A DNA stretch of 64,000 nt from Christiangramia crocea (GTDB lineage Bacteria > Bacteroidota > Bacteroidia > Flavobacteriales > Flavobacteriaceae), in NCBI RefSeq assembly GCF_022410465.1, contig NZ_JAJSON010000008.1, positions 1 to 64,000 of the forward strand. Direction: 5' to 3'. The notes under the pieces are model-generated. The model saw only the letters and a program-made list of their open reading frames with translations, was not told where the DNA came from and searched no databases. The translations under genes and the position numbers were made by a program. Positions 44,508 to 53,833 of this stretch are shown piece by piece. Within the stretch, counting starts at the first letter, position 1. Each line of letters begins with the position of its first letter.

Positions 44508-45413
44508 CTAGAAAACCCTGTTTAATACCTCGTCCAGATCTATGAGAAGAATACTGAAGACCCCTGCAACTATGATCAGTTTCAGGATATTATGTAAAAT
44601 CAGGTATTGCCATTTTGCGGTGCTGAAGTAAAGAAGCAGCAAAAAGATGATCAATAACAGGAAGGAAGAGTAGAAGTAATAGTCCATATAGCCTATCTCA
44701 TACCAGTTTACCAGTAAGTAGATGGGAAGAACTGCCAGAAGAGTACAGACGGCAAGAAAAAATTTGCTCCATTTCTCCCCGTATACCAAAGGGATGGTAT
44801 GATAGTTCTGTACCAGGTCTCCCTGCATATTTTCCAGATCCTTTACCAGTTCCCGCATAACGATCATCAGGTAAAGAAAAGTGGCGTGGATAAAAATCAC
44901 CGTTTCAAAATTCTTGTAGTATACAAAGACAATAAAGAATGGGGTGATGGTAAGTATTGAGGCTACCAGGTTTCCTAAAAAGAGTATTCTTTTAAGACGG
45001 TGGGAGTAAAGCCAGATCACGAATATATATATGGAAAAGAACACTACTGCTCTGAAGGATACGTAACTGGCAAAGAATATAGAAGCGAAATTCAGGATAA
45101 AATAGACCGATAATTTTGTGCGCTGACTTACCACACGGTCCAGCATGGTCTTTTTTGGCCTGTTGATCAGGTCTTTTTCACTGTCATAGAAATTGTTGAT
45201 TATATAACCCGATGCGATTACACTGGCCGAAGCAAGTATTAGAAAGAACAGGTTTGGATCAAAGAGAATCTGGCTTATCGGGAGGTCTGGCGCAAGGATA
45301 AATGCCGAGGTAAGGTACTGGGCGATCACTACCACCAGGATATTATATCCCCTTACCACAGAAAACAGACTGAGTATTTTCAGTAGTAAGCGCTTGTTAG
45401 CAGAAGACGCCAT
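44508..45413 (-). CDS. UbiA-family prenyltransferase (geranylgeranylglycerol-phosphate synthase type)
   Basis: Integral membrane prenyltransferase of 301 residues with about nine helices. The first Asp-rich motif is in NNFYDSEKDLINRPKKTML (NDxxDxxxD-like). The second is in VKDLENMQGDL, the KDxxDxxGD-like site. In Flavobacteriaceae this group is annotated as a digeranylgeranylglyceryl-phosphate synthase-like enzyme; the true acceptor is uncertain. It is the last gene of an operon with mevalonate kinase and MvaD, consistent with isoprenoid use. Confidence 0.83.
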   Translation of the reverse strand: MASSANKRLLLKILSLFSVVRGYNILVVVIAQYLTSAFILAPDLPISQILFDPNLFFLILASASVIASGYIINNFYDSEKDLINRPKKTMLDRVVSQRTKLSVYFILNFASIFFASYVSFRAVVFFSIYIFVIWLYSHRLKRILFLGNLVASILTITPFFIVFVYYKNFETVIFIHATFLYLMIVMRELVKDLENMQGDLVQNYHTIPLVYGEKWSKFFLAVCTLLAVLPIYLLVNWYEIGYMDYYFYSSFLLLIIFLLLLYFSTAKWQYLILHNILKLIIVAGVFSILLIDLDEVLNRVF

Positions 45414-45422
45414 GAACCGGAT

Positions 45423-46367
45423 TTAGAAGTTGTAAACTACCTCCAGGTTATAACCTTTCAGGGATTTTCTGGCTTTTTCAATATCCTCGGTGAACCCGAG
45501 AATATATCCTCCGCCACCGGAACCACATAATTTAAGATAGTAATCGTTGGTTTCGATCCCTTTCTTCCAAAGCTTATGGAATTGTGCAGGGATCATTGGT
45601 TTGAAGTTATCAAGCACCGTATGTGAAAGTTTCTTCACATTCTTGAATAGTGATTTTACATCACCTTTAAGAAAATCATCCACGCAGGCATCGGTATGTT
45701 TAACGAACTGGTTTTTCAGCATTTTTCTGAAAGGCTCCTGTTTCATGTTCTCCATGAAGATACTTACCATGGGGCCTGTTTCGCCGGTAGTCCCGCTGTC
45801 AAGTAGGAATACGGCTCCAGTGCCGTTCTCTGTTTGAGAAGGGATGCCCGCAGGTTCAATATTTTCCCTGGAGTTTATAAGGATAGGAATGCTTAAATAG
45901 GAATTCAACGGATCCAGTCCCGAAGACTTTCCATGGAAGAAAGACTCCATTTCTCCGAAGATCTTTTTAAGTTTTAAAAGCTTATCTCTGGTAAGGTTCT
46001 CAAGAACGGTGATCTTATCATTGGCATATTTATCATAAATAGCTGCTACCAGTGCACCACTACTTCCAACACCATATCCCTGAGGAATACTCGAGTCGAA
46101 ATACATTCCCCTGTCTATATCCTTCTGTAAGGCGTCAAGATCGAACTGAACCAGTTCCGGATTGCTTACCTCAAGGCTCTTAAGGTAAGAAGCAAATCTT
46201 CTCAGGTTTTCATTAGATCTCCTGGCGTCATCGCTCAGATCTTCATCCAGCTTGAGTGCCCCGTTATAAAAGTTATATGGAATGGATAAACCCTTGGAAT
46301 CCTTAATGATCCCGTACTCCCCAAAAAGGAGGATTTTCGAATAAAATAGAGGTCCTTTCATAAGCAT
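45423..46367 (-). CDS. Mevalonate kinase-like GHMP kinase
   Basis: GHMP-superfamily kinase of 314 residues. Visible: FYSKILLFGEYGIIKDSKG at the N-terminus, the ATP loop SSIPQGYGVGSSGALVAAIYDKY, and the C-terminal GHMP motif LKLCGSGGGGYILGF. Context between MvaD and a UbiA enzyme supports mevalonate kinase, which phosphorylates mevalonate; phosphomevalonate kinase cannot be ruled out. Ten bp separate it from the prenyltransferase gene. Confidence 0.85.
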   Translation of the reverse strand: MLMKGPLFYSKILLFGEYGIIKDSKGLSIPYNFYNGALKLDEDLSDDARRSNENLRRFASYLKSLEVSNPELVQFDLDALQKDIDRGMYFDSSIPQGYGVGSSGALVAAIYDKYANDKITVLENLTRDKLLKLKKIFGEMESFFHGKSSGLDPLNSYLSIPILINSRENIEPAGIPSQTENGTGAVFLLDSGTTGETGPMVSIFMENMKQEPFRKMLKNQFVKHTDACVDDFLKGDVKSLFKNVKKLSHTVLDNFKPMIPAQFHKLWKKGIETNDYYLKLCGSGGGGYILGFTEDIEKARKSLKGYNLEVVYNF

Positions 46368-46434
46368 TTAAGATTCATTCAGGCGAATGTGAGCTGCAAA
46401 ATTAGCGTTAAAGGGCTTAAAAACAGGTTTAAAA

Positions 46435-47517
46435 TTACAATTTTTTTGCTCCCGTGCCAACTCTGTCGCAAATATAATGCCCGTTTTGACAATATGCAAC
46501 TAACTCATTCTTAATGAATTCTAAAACTTTCGTTTCGTTAGCTGATGGATAAAGCAGGTGTACGTTCGCACCTGCGTCCAGAGTGAAACACACCGGGATG
46601 CCCGTAGCTTTCCGGTAAGCCCAGATCCTGTTTATGATCTCCAGGGTATTGGGTTTCATCAGGATGAAATAGGGTTCACTGCTCATCATCATTGCATGCA
46701 GGCTTAGGGCTTCACTTTCAACTATATTTATGAATTCTTCAGTATTTCCCGATTTAAGTACCGGGTTAAGCCTCTTTAAATTTTCACTGGCCTGCGCAAA
46801 TCGTTTTTCGGCAAATGGATGCCCGTGCATCAGGTTATGACCTACACTGCTGCTCACCTGTTTTTCTCCTTTGTCCACGAGTAAAATGGTATCGCGATAA
46901 TCCCTGAATATTTCATGAACTTCATGAGGGAAAGGAATTCCATAAAGGTCTGATGATCCATTAACAGCGCTATGCTCACCCCAAACTACCAAAGTTCCAT
47001 CGATGCTTCGGCAGGCGCTTCCGGAACCCAGTCTTGCCAGGAAAGAAGCTTTTTGTTTGAAAAAGCTTTCATCCATGTTCGGGTACAATTTATTTTCTAG
47101 GTCCATAATACACAGGGCAAGTGCACTCATGCCACTGGCAGAAGACGCGATCCCGCTGCTATGCGGAAAGGAATTCTCACTGTGTATCTCCAATTTATAC
47201 TGCCTGAGATACGGACAGTAAGCCTCGATCCTTTCAAAGAACTTGCGGATCTTGGGCTTAAAATCTTCCTTTTCCCTGCCTTCAAAATAAAAGCCGAAGT
47301 CAAAATCTTTCGCAACTTCTTTCTTTTTTGTAAACTTCAGGCTGGTAGTACTTTTGCAATGATCAAGGGTAAAACTTATAGAGGGATTTGCCGGAATCTG
47401 ATGTTCCTTCTTACCCCAGTATTTCACCAGAGCGATATTGCTTGGTGACTGCCAGCTGACTTCTCCTGATTCTATATTTTCTGCCTTGCGTTTAGGGATA
47501 AATTCCTGTTGGGTCAT
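46435..47517 (-). CDS. mvaD: Diphosphomevalonate decarboxylase
   Basis: ATP-dependent decarboxylation of mevalonate diphosphate to isopentenyl diphosphate. Family signatures are PSNIALVKYWGKKEHQIPAN, the P-loop SENSFPHSSGIASSASGMSAL, GSGSACRSIDGTLVVWGEH and FTLDAGANVHLLYP. ATG 47517 (MTQQEFIPKRK) is chosen over an upstream in-frame codon at 47580. It is first in the mvaD-kinase-UbiA unit, with a 67-bp gap to the kinase. Confidence 0.93.
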   Translation of the reverse strand: MTQQEFIPKRKAENIESGEVSWQSPSNIALVKYWGKKEHQIPANPSISFTLDHCKSTTSLKFTKKKEVAKDFDFGFYFEGREKEDFKPKIRKFFERIEAYCPYLRQYKLEIHSENSFPHSSGIASSASGMSALALCIMDLENKLYPNMDESFFKQKASFLARLGSGSACRSIDGTLVVWGEHSAVNGSSDLYGIPFPHEVHEIFRDYRDTILLVDKGEKQVSSSVGHNLMHGHPFAEKRFAQASENLKRLNPVLKSGNTEEFINIVESEALSLHAMMMSSEPYFILMKPNTLEIINRIWAYRKATGIPVCFTLDAGANVHLLYPSANETKVLEFIKNELVAYCQNGHYICDRVGTGAKKL

Positions 47518-47535
47518 CCTCAAAAAAATTTTTGC

Positions 47536-47543
47536 CAAAGTTA
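47536..47543 (-). promoter_or_regulatory. -7 element of the mvaD operon
   Basis: On the minus strand this reads TAACTTTG, a full TAnnTTTG match about 18 nt before the mvaD ATG. The -33 box is not clear. Confidence 0.45.
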
Positions 47544-47616
47544 AACTTTTATGCGATGGTTTCCTTCCTGAACAATCCAAATAAATTCCTATTTTAGTGG
47601 AATCAACCGGCCAGTT

Positions 47617-48096
47617 ATGACAAGAAAACTGTTAATAAGGAGCTCTTTTGCTGTTTTGGTATGTCTCATATTTGGTTTTATGGGAACAGTGGCTACTCAA
47701 ACCGGAGTGGCAGAATGGTATCCGGGTCTCACCAAACCAAGGTTTAGTGTAGATGTGGATATAGTTAGTGCCGTGTGGATAGTGATGTATGTGCTTATGG
47801 GGCTGGCTGCAGGAATTGTCTGGAGCAAGGGCTTTTATCACAAATGGGTGAAAACGGCCCTGTACCATTTCGGGTTTCAGTTGTTCCTTAACGGTTTCTG
47901 GTTCCTGCTTTTCTTCGCGCTTGAAGAACCTTTTATCGCTCTGCTGGACCTGGTAGTGCTTTTTATAATGATACTTTTTACCATTAAATGGTTCCGCATA
48001 GTGAATGTTATGGCAGCCTATCTCCTTATCCCCTATGCGATCTGGGTGCTCTTGACCATCGCCTACAATTTCGAGATCTGGCGTCTCAACTCATAG
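47617..48096 (+). CDS. TspO/MBR-family protein
   Basis: Outer- or inner-membrane tryptophan-rich sensory protein with five helices, 159 residues. It binds tetrapyrroles such as protoporphyrin and is linked to stress and light responses in other bacteria. The family blocks are TGVAEWYPGLTKPRFS, WIVMYVLMGLAAGIVW, FQLFLNGFWFLLFF, and the C-terminal AYLLIPYAIWVLLTIAYNFEI. It is divergent from mvaD and its end overlaps the convergent flavoprotein gene by 11 bp. Confidence 0.93.
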   Translation: MTRKLLIRSSFAVLVCLIFGFMGTVATQTGVAEWYPGLTKPRFSVDVDIVSAVWIVMYVLMGLAAGIVWSKGFYHKWVKTALYHFGFQLFLNGFWFLLFFALEEPFIALLDLVVLFIMILFTIKWFRIVNVMAAYLLIPYAIWVLLTIAYNFEIWRLNS

Positions 48097-49294
48097 CCTT
48101 AGCCGCAAGAAAGGCTCCCGTCCAGGCATTCTGAAAGTTAAAACCGCCGGTAATGGCATCGATGTTCAGGATCTCCCCGGCGAAGAACAGGTCTTTATGT
48201 ATTTTGCTTTCAAAGGTTTTAAAGTCCACTTCTTTCAGGTCTATCCCGCCTGCCGTTACGAACTCCTCCTTAAAGGTGCTTTTTCCGTTCACTTTAAAGA
48301 CTGCTTCGGTAAGCTCTTCGGAAAGTTTTTTTAACTGGTTCTTATTCAGATCTGCCCATTTTGCTTCTGTGCTTATGGCTGAAGCGGAAACTATACTTTG
48401 CCATAGTCTCCTGGGAAGATCAAACTGTGACCTCTTTGCTACCTGTTGTTTTGATAAAGAGAATTTGAGCTTTTTCAGTTCTTCCAGTAGCGCGGTGGCC
48501 GATCGTCCCGGCAGCCAGTTCACTGAGATCCTGAATTTATAATCCAGTTTGTTCAGCTCCCTTGCTCCCCAGGCCGAGAGTTTCAGAATGGCAGGGCCGC
48601 TCATTCCCCAGTGGGTGATGAGTAGCGGGCCCGAGCTTTCCAGGTGCTCTCCTTCCACATTTACTTCGGCTTCGGTCGATATCCCCGCCAGGCCTTTTAT
48701 CCTTGGGTCCTGGATGTTGAAGGTGAAAAGTGAAGGTACAGCGGGAACGATGCTATGCCCCATCCTTTCAAGCAGGTTCCATACCTTGGTATTGCTCCCG
48801 GTGGCAAGCATAAGTTTCCCGCATTCAAAATCTTCTTTGCTGGTCCGGACCTTCCAGAACTCCCCTTCTTTTTTAAAATTCTTCAGGCTATGGCCTTTCA
48901 GGACCTCAATATTCAGGCGTTTGCATTCCTTTTTGAAACAGTCTATGATGGTCTGTGAATTATCTGTCACCGGGAACATACGCCCGTCTTCCTCGATCTT
49001 AAGTTCCACCCCGCGTTCTTCGAACCAGGCAATGGTGTCTCCGGTCATGAATTTATGAAAGGGTCCGCGCAGTTCCTTTTCACCACGGGGATATCTTTTC
49101 ACCAGTTCTGCGGGGATGAATTCTGCATGGGTTACATTGCAACGCCCGCCCCCAGAGACCTTTACCTTGGTAAGCACTTCTTTCCCTCGTTCAAGGATAA
49201 GTACCCTTAACTGAGGATCATTTTCCGCGGCATTGATGGCGGTAAAGAATCCGGCGGCTCCCCCGCCAGCTATTATGATATCATATTTCTCCAA
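48086..49294 (-). CDS. HI0933/BaiN-like NAD(P)/FAD-dependent oxidoreductase
   Basis: Flavoprotein of 402 residues in the HI0933-like family. FAD binding is by YDIIIAGGGAAGFFTAINAA, with KVKVSGGGRCNVTH and the C-terminal FAGEILNIDAITGGFNFQNAW as family hallmarks. The reaction is unknown; homologues have been linked to bile acid or tRNA-related reductions but without general proof. The start is a TTG codon (49294), because no in-frame ATG precedes the Rossmann strand. Confidence 0.88.
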   Translation of the reverse strand: MEKYDIIIAGGGAAGFFTAINAAENDPQLRVLILERGKEVLTKVKVSGGGRCNVTHAEFIPAELVKRYPRGEKELRGPFHKFMTGDTIAWFEERGVELKIEEDGRMFPVTDNSQTIIDCFKKECKRLNIEVLKGHSLKNFKKEGEFWKVRTSKEDFECGKLMLATGSNTKVWNLLERMGHSIVPAVPSLFTFNIQDPRIKGLAGISTEAEVNVEGEHLESSGPLLITHWGMSGPAILKLSAWGARELNKLDYKFRISVNWLPGRSATALLEELKKLKFSLSKQQVAKRSQFDLPRRLWQSIVSASAISTEAKWADLNKNQLKKLSEELTEAVFKVNGKSTFKEEFVTAGGIDLKEVDFKTFESKIHKDLFFAGEILNIDAITGGFNFQNAWTGAFLAAKAMS

Positions 49295-49352
49295 ATTCCT
49301 TCCATTTAAGGCTGTAAAAATAGGCAGTTAAAAGCTGAAGCAGAAATTAGTT

Positions 49353-50066
49353 TCAGGGCTTTAGCTCCAGCAACGGATTATGTAGCCTGTTGGGGTAGTC
49401 TGAAATGATCCCGTCAACCCCAAAATCCATCATCCTGAGAATATCCTGTCGCTCGTTCACCGTCCATACATTCACCTTAAAACCTTCCGCCTGGCAGAGT
49501 TTGGTATTATCCCGGGTAATGATCCCAAGGGAAGGGTGAATGGCACTGGCATTCAGAAGCTTTCCAAGTTCGATCGCTTCAGGCACACTGGCTTTGCTCA
49601 GCACCCCAAGAGGCACATGATCGTCGAACTGCCGTACCTGGAAAAGTTCATTTTTCTGAAAGCTGGAAATGAGGAAACTGGAATACTCCCATTTACCTGA
49701 GGCCACTCTTTTCTGAACTTCCTTGCATACAGGTTCGGCGGTATTAAGTCCTTTTAGTTCAATATTGATATCGCATTTTCCTTCGATGAGGTCCAGCACC
49801 TCTGTTAGTAAAGGAATTCTATAATGTCCCTCCACTTTCAGTTTACTTATCTCTTCGGCCGAACGTTTTGCTATCTCACCACTGCCATCGGTAGTGCGGT
49901 CCAGGGTGAAATCATGTATCACCCACAGTTCCCCGCTGGCACATTTGTGAACGTCGATTTCCACCATATCCACACCTATATCCAGGGCTTTCCGGATACT
50001 TTCCAGGGTGTTTTCAGCTACATGGGCTTTGGCCCCGCGATGCCCGATCTTTAAAAATTCGTTCAT
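49353..50066 (-). CDS. Glycerophosphodiester phosphodiesterase
   Basis: Cytoplasmic GDPD of 237 residues (no signal peptide), hydrolysing glycerophosphodiesters to glycerol 3-phosphate and an alcohol. Catalytic and metal residues are in LKIGHRGAKAHVAENT, MVEIDVHKCASGELWVIHD and CDINIELKG; the C-terminus has VNVWTVNERQDILRMMDFGVDGIISDYP. ATG 50066 is preferred to TTG 50072. Single gene, divergent from the SDR-led operon. Confidence 0.92.
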   Translation of the reverse strand: MNEFLKIGHRGAKAHVAENTLESIRKALDIGVDMVEIDVHKCASGELWVIHDFTLDRTTDGSGEIAKRSAEEISKLKVEGHYRIPLLTEVLDLIEGKCDINIELKGLNTAEPVCKEVQKRVASGKWEYSSFLISSFQKNELFQVRQFDDHVPLGVLSKASVPEAIELGKLLNASAIHPSLGIITRDNTKLCQAEGFKVNVWTVNERQDILRMMDFGVDGIISDYPNRLHNPLLELKP

Positions 50067-50213
50067 ACTCAAATGTATTCAATTAATTCATTCCAACCAT
50101 CTATTGATGCTATTAGTCAGGGGATTTTAAAATTTACAAAGGCTTATGATTGCTTAACATTTATTTATCTGAAAAGCATTGTAATTTAGGGAACTGACCA
50201 ATTAAAATGACCT

Positions 50214-51062
50214 ATGAGCAAAGTAAAAAATGTCCCAGATCAGGATCAGGAACAGCCGGGCGATGAGTATAAAATGCATCCGGAACCCGAGATCATCCGG
50301 AATGATTACCGGGGCAGTGATAAACTGAAAGGACGAACAGCACTCATAACCGGTGGCGACAGTGGTATTGGCCGTAGCGCGGCAGTTCATTTTGCCCGGG
50401 AAGGAGCCGATGTTGCCATAGTTTACCTGGAAGAAAAAGAAGATGCGCTTGAAACAAAAAAGCTGGTAGAAAAAGAGGGAAGGAAGTGCCTGATTATTGC
50501 CGGAGACCTTAAGGAAGAAGCTTTCTGCCGGGAAGCCGTACAGAAGGTAATTTCAGAATTTGGCAAACTTGATATTCTTGTGAACAATGCAGCCATGCAA
50601 TTTCCCAAGGGAGAGGTGGAAGAGATAAGTTCCGAGCAATTCAAAATGACCTTCAGTACCAATATCTATCCTTATTTCTACATGGTCAAAGCCGCCCTGG
50701 AACATCTTAAGGAAGATTCGGTCATAATTAATACCACCTCGGTAACAGCCTACAGGGGGAGCTCGCACCTGCTGGATTATTCCAGCACAAAAGGAGCGAT
50801 CGTAAGCTTTACACGCTCCCTGTCAAAAATGCTGGTGGAAAGGAAGATCAGGGTGAACGCCGTGGCCCCCGGACCTGTGTGGACACCATTGATCCCTTCC
50901 ACCTTTGATGATGTTTCAGAATTTGGAAAGAAGGTGCCCATGGGAAGACCCGGGCAGCCCAGTGAAATCGGGCCGGCCTATGTTTTCCTTGCAGGCAGGG
51001 ACAGCAGTTATATCACGGGACAGGTGATCCATATTAATGGTGGAGAAATAATAGGAAGTTAG
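50214..51062 (+). CDS. SDR-family oxidoreductase (YghA/general-stress type)
   Basis: NAD(P)-dependent short-chain dehydrogenase of 282 residues. The cofactor loop is LITGGDSGIGRSAAVHFA; NNAAMQFPKG supplies the NNAG-like motif; the catalytic Ser and Tyr-x3-Lys lie in TTSVTAYRG and LLDYSSTKGA. The N-terminal 45 residues (QDQEQPGDEYKMHPEPE...) are typical of the stress-associated subgroup with members such as YghA/YhdF. It is first in a run of nine tightly spaced genes ending with DUF1989. Confidence 0.9.
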   Translation: MSKVKNVPDQDQEQPGDEYKMHPEPEIIRNDYRGSDKLKGRTALITGGDSGIGRSAAVHFAREGADVAIVYLEEKEDALETKKLVEKEGRKCLIIAGDLKEEAFCREAVQKVISEFGKLDILVNNAAMQFPKGEVEEISSEQFKMTFSTNIYPYFYMVKAALEHLKEDSVIINTTSVTAYRGSSHLLDYSSTKGAIVSFTRSLSKMLVERKIRVNAVAPGPVWTPLIPSTFDDVSEFGKKVPMGRPGQPSEIGPAYVFLAGRDSSYITGQVIHINGGEIIGS

Positions 51063-51064
51063 AT

Positions 51065-51592
51065 ATGGATATACACAAATGGTTTATATACGATGAAAAT
51101 GAATTTATTGCGATAGTACTTACCGCGATCGGGATCTATCTGGCGGTCATAATTTTTACACGACTGGCGGGAAAAAGAAGTTTCTCGAAAATGTCCAGTT
51201 TCGATTTTGCGATGACCGTTGCCATAGGTTCCATGATCGCAACAACGGTACTTTCTTCCGGAGTGAAATTATGGGACGGGATTATTGGCATTGGCGCGGT
51301 TTATATTTTACAGATAGGCGTAGCCCTGCTCAGGAGGTTCAAAGTGGTAAAAAAGGTAGTGGACAATTCTCCATTGCTTCTTATGGAAGGGGAAAATATC
51401 CTGGAAGACAACCTCAGGAAAGCCAGGGTAAGTGAGGCCGACCTGCGCTCTAAACTCAGGGAGGCGAATGTTTTAAAATTCGACCAGGTGAGGGCCGTGA
51501 TCTTTGAAACAACCGGGGATATTTCGGTGCTGCATACAGATGATCCGCAGGTCCAGATAGAGGAATGGTTATTAAAGGATGTTGAAAGATGA
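51065..51592 (+). CDS. DUF421/YetF-family membrane protein
   Basis: A 175-residue protein with three N-terminal transmembrane helices (IAIVLTAIGIYLAVIIFTRL first) and a cytoplasmic alpha/beta domain. Family phrases include GKRSFSKMSSFDFAMTVAIGSM and LLLMEGENILEDNLRKARVSEADL. Function is unproven; YetF-like proteins are often stress-related in spore-formers and Bacteroidota. It starts 2 bp after the SDR stop and overlaps the SemiSWEET gene by 4 bp. Confidence 0.88.
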   Translation: MDIHKWFIYDENEFIAIVLTAIGIYLAVIIFTRLAGKRSFSKMSSFDFAMTVAIGSMIATTVLSSGVKLWDGIIGIGAVYILQIGVALLRRFKVVKKVVDNSPLLLMEGENILEDNLRKARVSEADLRSKLREANVLKFDQVRAVIFETTGDISVLHTDDPQVQIEEWLLKDVER

Positions 51593-51855
51593 GCCTGAGC
51601 AATGAGGAAATACTGGGGCTGGTTGCGGGAGTATGTACTACTATCGCTGTGATCCCACAGATAAAAAAGGCATGGAAGACCAAAAAGGTCAAGGATGTAT
51701 CCCCGGGAATGTTTGCCATCCTGATGCTGGGTGTTGGTTTATGGGTGGTATACGGGATCGTGCAGAACGACCTTCCCATTATCGCCACCAATGGGGTCTC
51801 ACTGGGACTTAATTCGGTCATGATGTACCTGATGATCCGTTACCGGGAAAAATAG
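51589..51855 (+). CDS. SemiSWEET-family sugar transporter
   Basis: A small membrane protein of 88 residues with one three-helix bundle, which dimerises to form a sugar facilitator. The PQ signature is in TIAVIPQIKKAWKTKKVKDVS, followed by the second and third helices with VGLWVVYGI and SLGLNSVMMYLMI, where the Asn is usually in the transport path. Coupled to the YetF gene by overlap. The sugar is unknown. Confidence 0.9.
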   Translation: MSLSNEEILGLVAGVCTTIAVIPQIKKAWKTKKVKDVSPGMFAILMLGVGLWVVYGIVQNDLPIIATNGVSLGLNSVMMYLMIRYREK

Positions 51856-51887
51856 AATGAAAAAGAAAATTAAGAGGAAAGAGATCT

Positions 51888-52586
51888 ATGAGATTAGTAG
51901 AAGACAGACCAGAGTTGAAAAAAGTGAAGGAATACTCTGATGAGAAAATGTTGAAAAGACAGTTCGAGGATTTTATCCTGGAGAACGACCACCCATGCGT
52001 CATGGCGCAGACCGTCTTCAGTATGGAGCAGGTGGAACTGCATGCTTATAAGGATTTTGGCTCGGCCGGGGCTGCACGGAAGCTGATAAAAGACCTGGAA
52101 GAATATGTGGCCGGCTACGATTTTGAGTCGAACGATTTCAGGACTTTTCTGGCAGTCTTTCCTGATTCGCCAAATTATTCCGAAATTGAATTCGAAAAGC
52201 GGCTCTGGAAACAGCTGAAGGCTTTGAATGAAGCTGATAAGTGCGATTGGGATGCCCGGGTAAGTTCAGATCCTGAAAGCGAACATTTCAGTTTCAGCAT
52301 TGCAGGCAGGGCATTTTATATTGTAGGCATGCATCCCGGAGCCTCAAGAAAGGCAAGGCAGAGCCCCTGCACGGCCATCGCGTTCAACCTGCACTGGCAG
52401 TTCGAGAAGTTGAGGGAAATGGGAACTTATGAGACCGTTCGGGATAAGATAAGGGAACGTGATAAGGAATTGCAGGGGAATATTAACCCCATGCTGGAAG
52501 ATTTTGGAAAAAGAAGTGAAGCGAGGCAGTACAGCGGAAGAGAGGTTGGTGATGACTGGAAATGTCCCTTTCACCATAGCAAATAA
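51888..52586 (+). CDS. YqcI/YcgG-family (GntA/DcsA-like) heme protein
   Basis: A 232-residue protein of the PF08892 type. Conserved stretches are ENDHPCVMAQTVFSMEQVELHAY, RTFLAVFPDSPNYSE, HFSFSIAGRAFYIVGMHPGASRKARQSP, and AIAFNLHWQFEKLREMG. Characterised relatives (DcsA in cycloserine and GntA in guanitoxin biosynthesis) are heme enzymes that N-hydroxylate arginine-type guanidino groups. Whether this one does is unknown; the Cys of HPC and several His are candidate heme ligands. It sits between SemiSWEET and PaiB-like genes in the stress operon. Confidence 0.85.
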   Translation: MRLVEDRPELKKVKEYSDEKMLKRQFEDFILENDHPCVMAQTVFSMEQVELHAYKDFGSAGAARKLIKDLEEYVAGYDFESNDFRTFLAVFPDSPNYSEIEFEKRLWKQLKALNEADKCDWDARVSSDPESEHFSFSIAGRAFYIVGMHPGASRKARQSPCTAIAFNLHWQFEKLREMGTYETVRDKIRERDKELQGNINPMLEDFGKRSEARQYSGREVGDDWKCPFHHSK

Positions 52587-52591
52587 ATTAT

Positions 52592-53209
52592 ATGTACAGA
52601 CCACCAAAATACCGGAAAGACGATAAGGAGTTCATCTTCTCATTTATTGAAGAGAATCCGTTTGCGAGTTTTATCCTGAAAGGCGAAAGACTGCTCGCAA
52701 CCCATATTCCGGTGCTTGCTGAAGGCAATGCGGAAGACTTCAGGCTGTATTCACATATCGCCAACCATAATGAACAGAAAGCATTCATAGAGGACGGGGC
52801 AGAGGCGCTGCTCATCTTTCATGGCCCCCACGCTTATGTTTCGTCGTCATGGTATAAGGAAAAGGATATAAGCACCTGGGATTACACGGCGGTACATGTG
52901 AATGCGAGGATAAGGATGCAGACTGCTGAAGAGCTGGAAGCTTCACTTGAAAGAATGGTGGAACGATTTGAAAAGAAGCAGGAAAGTCCGCTTTATTATA
53001 AGGATATCCCAGAGCTCATGCTGAAGGAACACCTGCCGCTTATCACCGGTTTCTGGCTGGAGCCTTTCAAAATTGAGGGAGTGGCAAAACTGCACCAGGC
53101 CTATGCTAAACATGATATAGCCGCGGTCACCAAAAAGCTGGATAAGTCAGACTCCTCCATGGAGCGTGAGCTTAGCGCGGCGATAAGAAAAGAGAACAAG
53201 ACAGATTAA
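52592..53209 (+). CDS. PaiB-like FMN-binding protein
   Basis: A 205-residue split-barrel flavin-binding protein of the PaiB (FMN-binding negative transcriptional regulator) family: MYRPPKYRKDDKEFIFSFIE at the N-terminus, LATHIPVL, LYSHIANHNEQ, and HAYVSSSWYKEKDISTWDY for the flavin site. PaiB was named for repression of sporulation genes in Bacillus; most members are probably enzymes or sensors. It lies 5 bp after the YqcI/YcgG gene and 12 bp before the LigD phosphoesterase gene. Confidence 0.9.
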   Translation: MYRPPKYRKDDKEFIFSFIEENPFASFILKGERLLATHIPVLAEGNAEDFRLYSHIANHNEQKAFIEDGAEALLIFHGPHAYVSSSWYKEKDISTWDYTAVHVNARIRMQTAEELEASLERMVERFEKKQESPLYYKDIPELMLKEHLPLITGFWLEPFKIEGVAKLHQAYAKHDIAAVTKKLDKSDSSMERELSAAIRKENKTD

Positions 53210-53221
53210 ATCTTTTGAAAG

Positions 53222-53833
53222 ATGGGAAAGAAAGGATTTTTAGAGAAGTATCACCGGAAGCGAAATTTCGATATCTCGTCTGAACCTTTCGGCGATGAAA
53301 GCAAAAAGAAGGATAAGGACAAACAGATCTTCGTGATACATAAGCACGATGCTACCAACCTGCATTTCGATTTCAGGCTGCTGGTAGACGGGGTGCTTAA
53401 AAGCTGGGCGGTTCCCAAAGGTCCTTCCACCGATCCCAAAGTGAAACGACTGGCCATTCCCACTGAAGACCACCCGCTGGAATATGCCGATTTTGAAGGC
53501 GTGATCCCCGAGGGGCAGTATGGCGGGGGAACGGTGATGGTATGGGATGCCGGGAAATTCGACAATGATAAGAAGGACGATGAAGGCAATCCTATCCCGA
53601 TGGAAGAACAGATAAAGAACGGGCATACCACCTTTATTCTCCATGGAAAGAAACTAAAAGGCGGTTACACCCTCATAAGGACCTCAAAAGGGGATGATGA
53701 AAAATGGTTCCTGAAAAAGGTGGATGATGAGGAAGCCGATGCCCGACGCAATCCCGTTAGTACCGAGAATGAATCGGTGCTTACCGGAAGGAGCATGGAC
53801 GAGATCGCAAAAGAAGAGAAAAAGGATGACTGA
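53222..53833 (+). CDS. LigD 3'-phosphoesterase domain protein (free-standing)
   Basis: End-processing module of bacterial non-homologous end joining, removing 3'-ribonucleotides and phosphates. A 203-residue protein equal to one LigD PE domain: HKHDATNLHFDFRLLVDGVL carries the His and Asp metal ligands, then SWAVPKGPSTDPKVKRLAI, DHPLEYADFEGVIPEGQYGG and a C-terminal strand region. In most LigD proteins this domain is fused to ligase and polymerase; here each is a separate gene. Its stop overlaps the ligase start by 8 bp. Confidence 0.92.
   Translation: MGKKGFLEKYHRKRNFDISSEPFGDESKKKDKDKQIFVIHKHDATNLHFDFRLLVDGVLKSWAVPKGPSTDPKVKRLAIPTEDHPLEYADFEGVIPEGQYGGGTVMVWDAGKFDNDKKDDEGNPIPMEEQIKNGHTTFILHGKKLKGGYTLIRTSKGDDEKWFLKKVDDEEADARRNPVSTENESVLTGRSMDEIAKEEKKDD

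Noticed and set aside
53724-53825. N-terminal extension of the LigD ligase frame
   Set aside because: It runs through the end of the phosphoesterase gene in another frame and carries no ligase similarity; ATG 53826 fits better.
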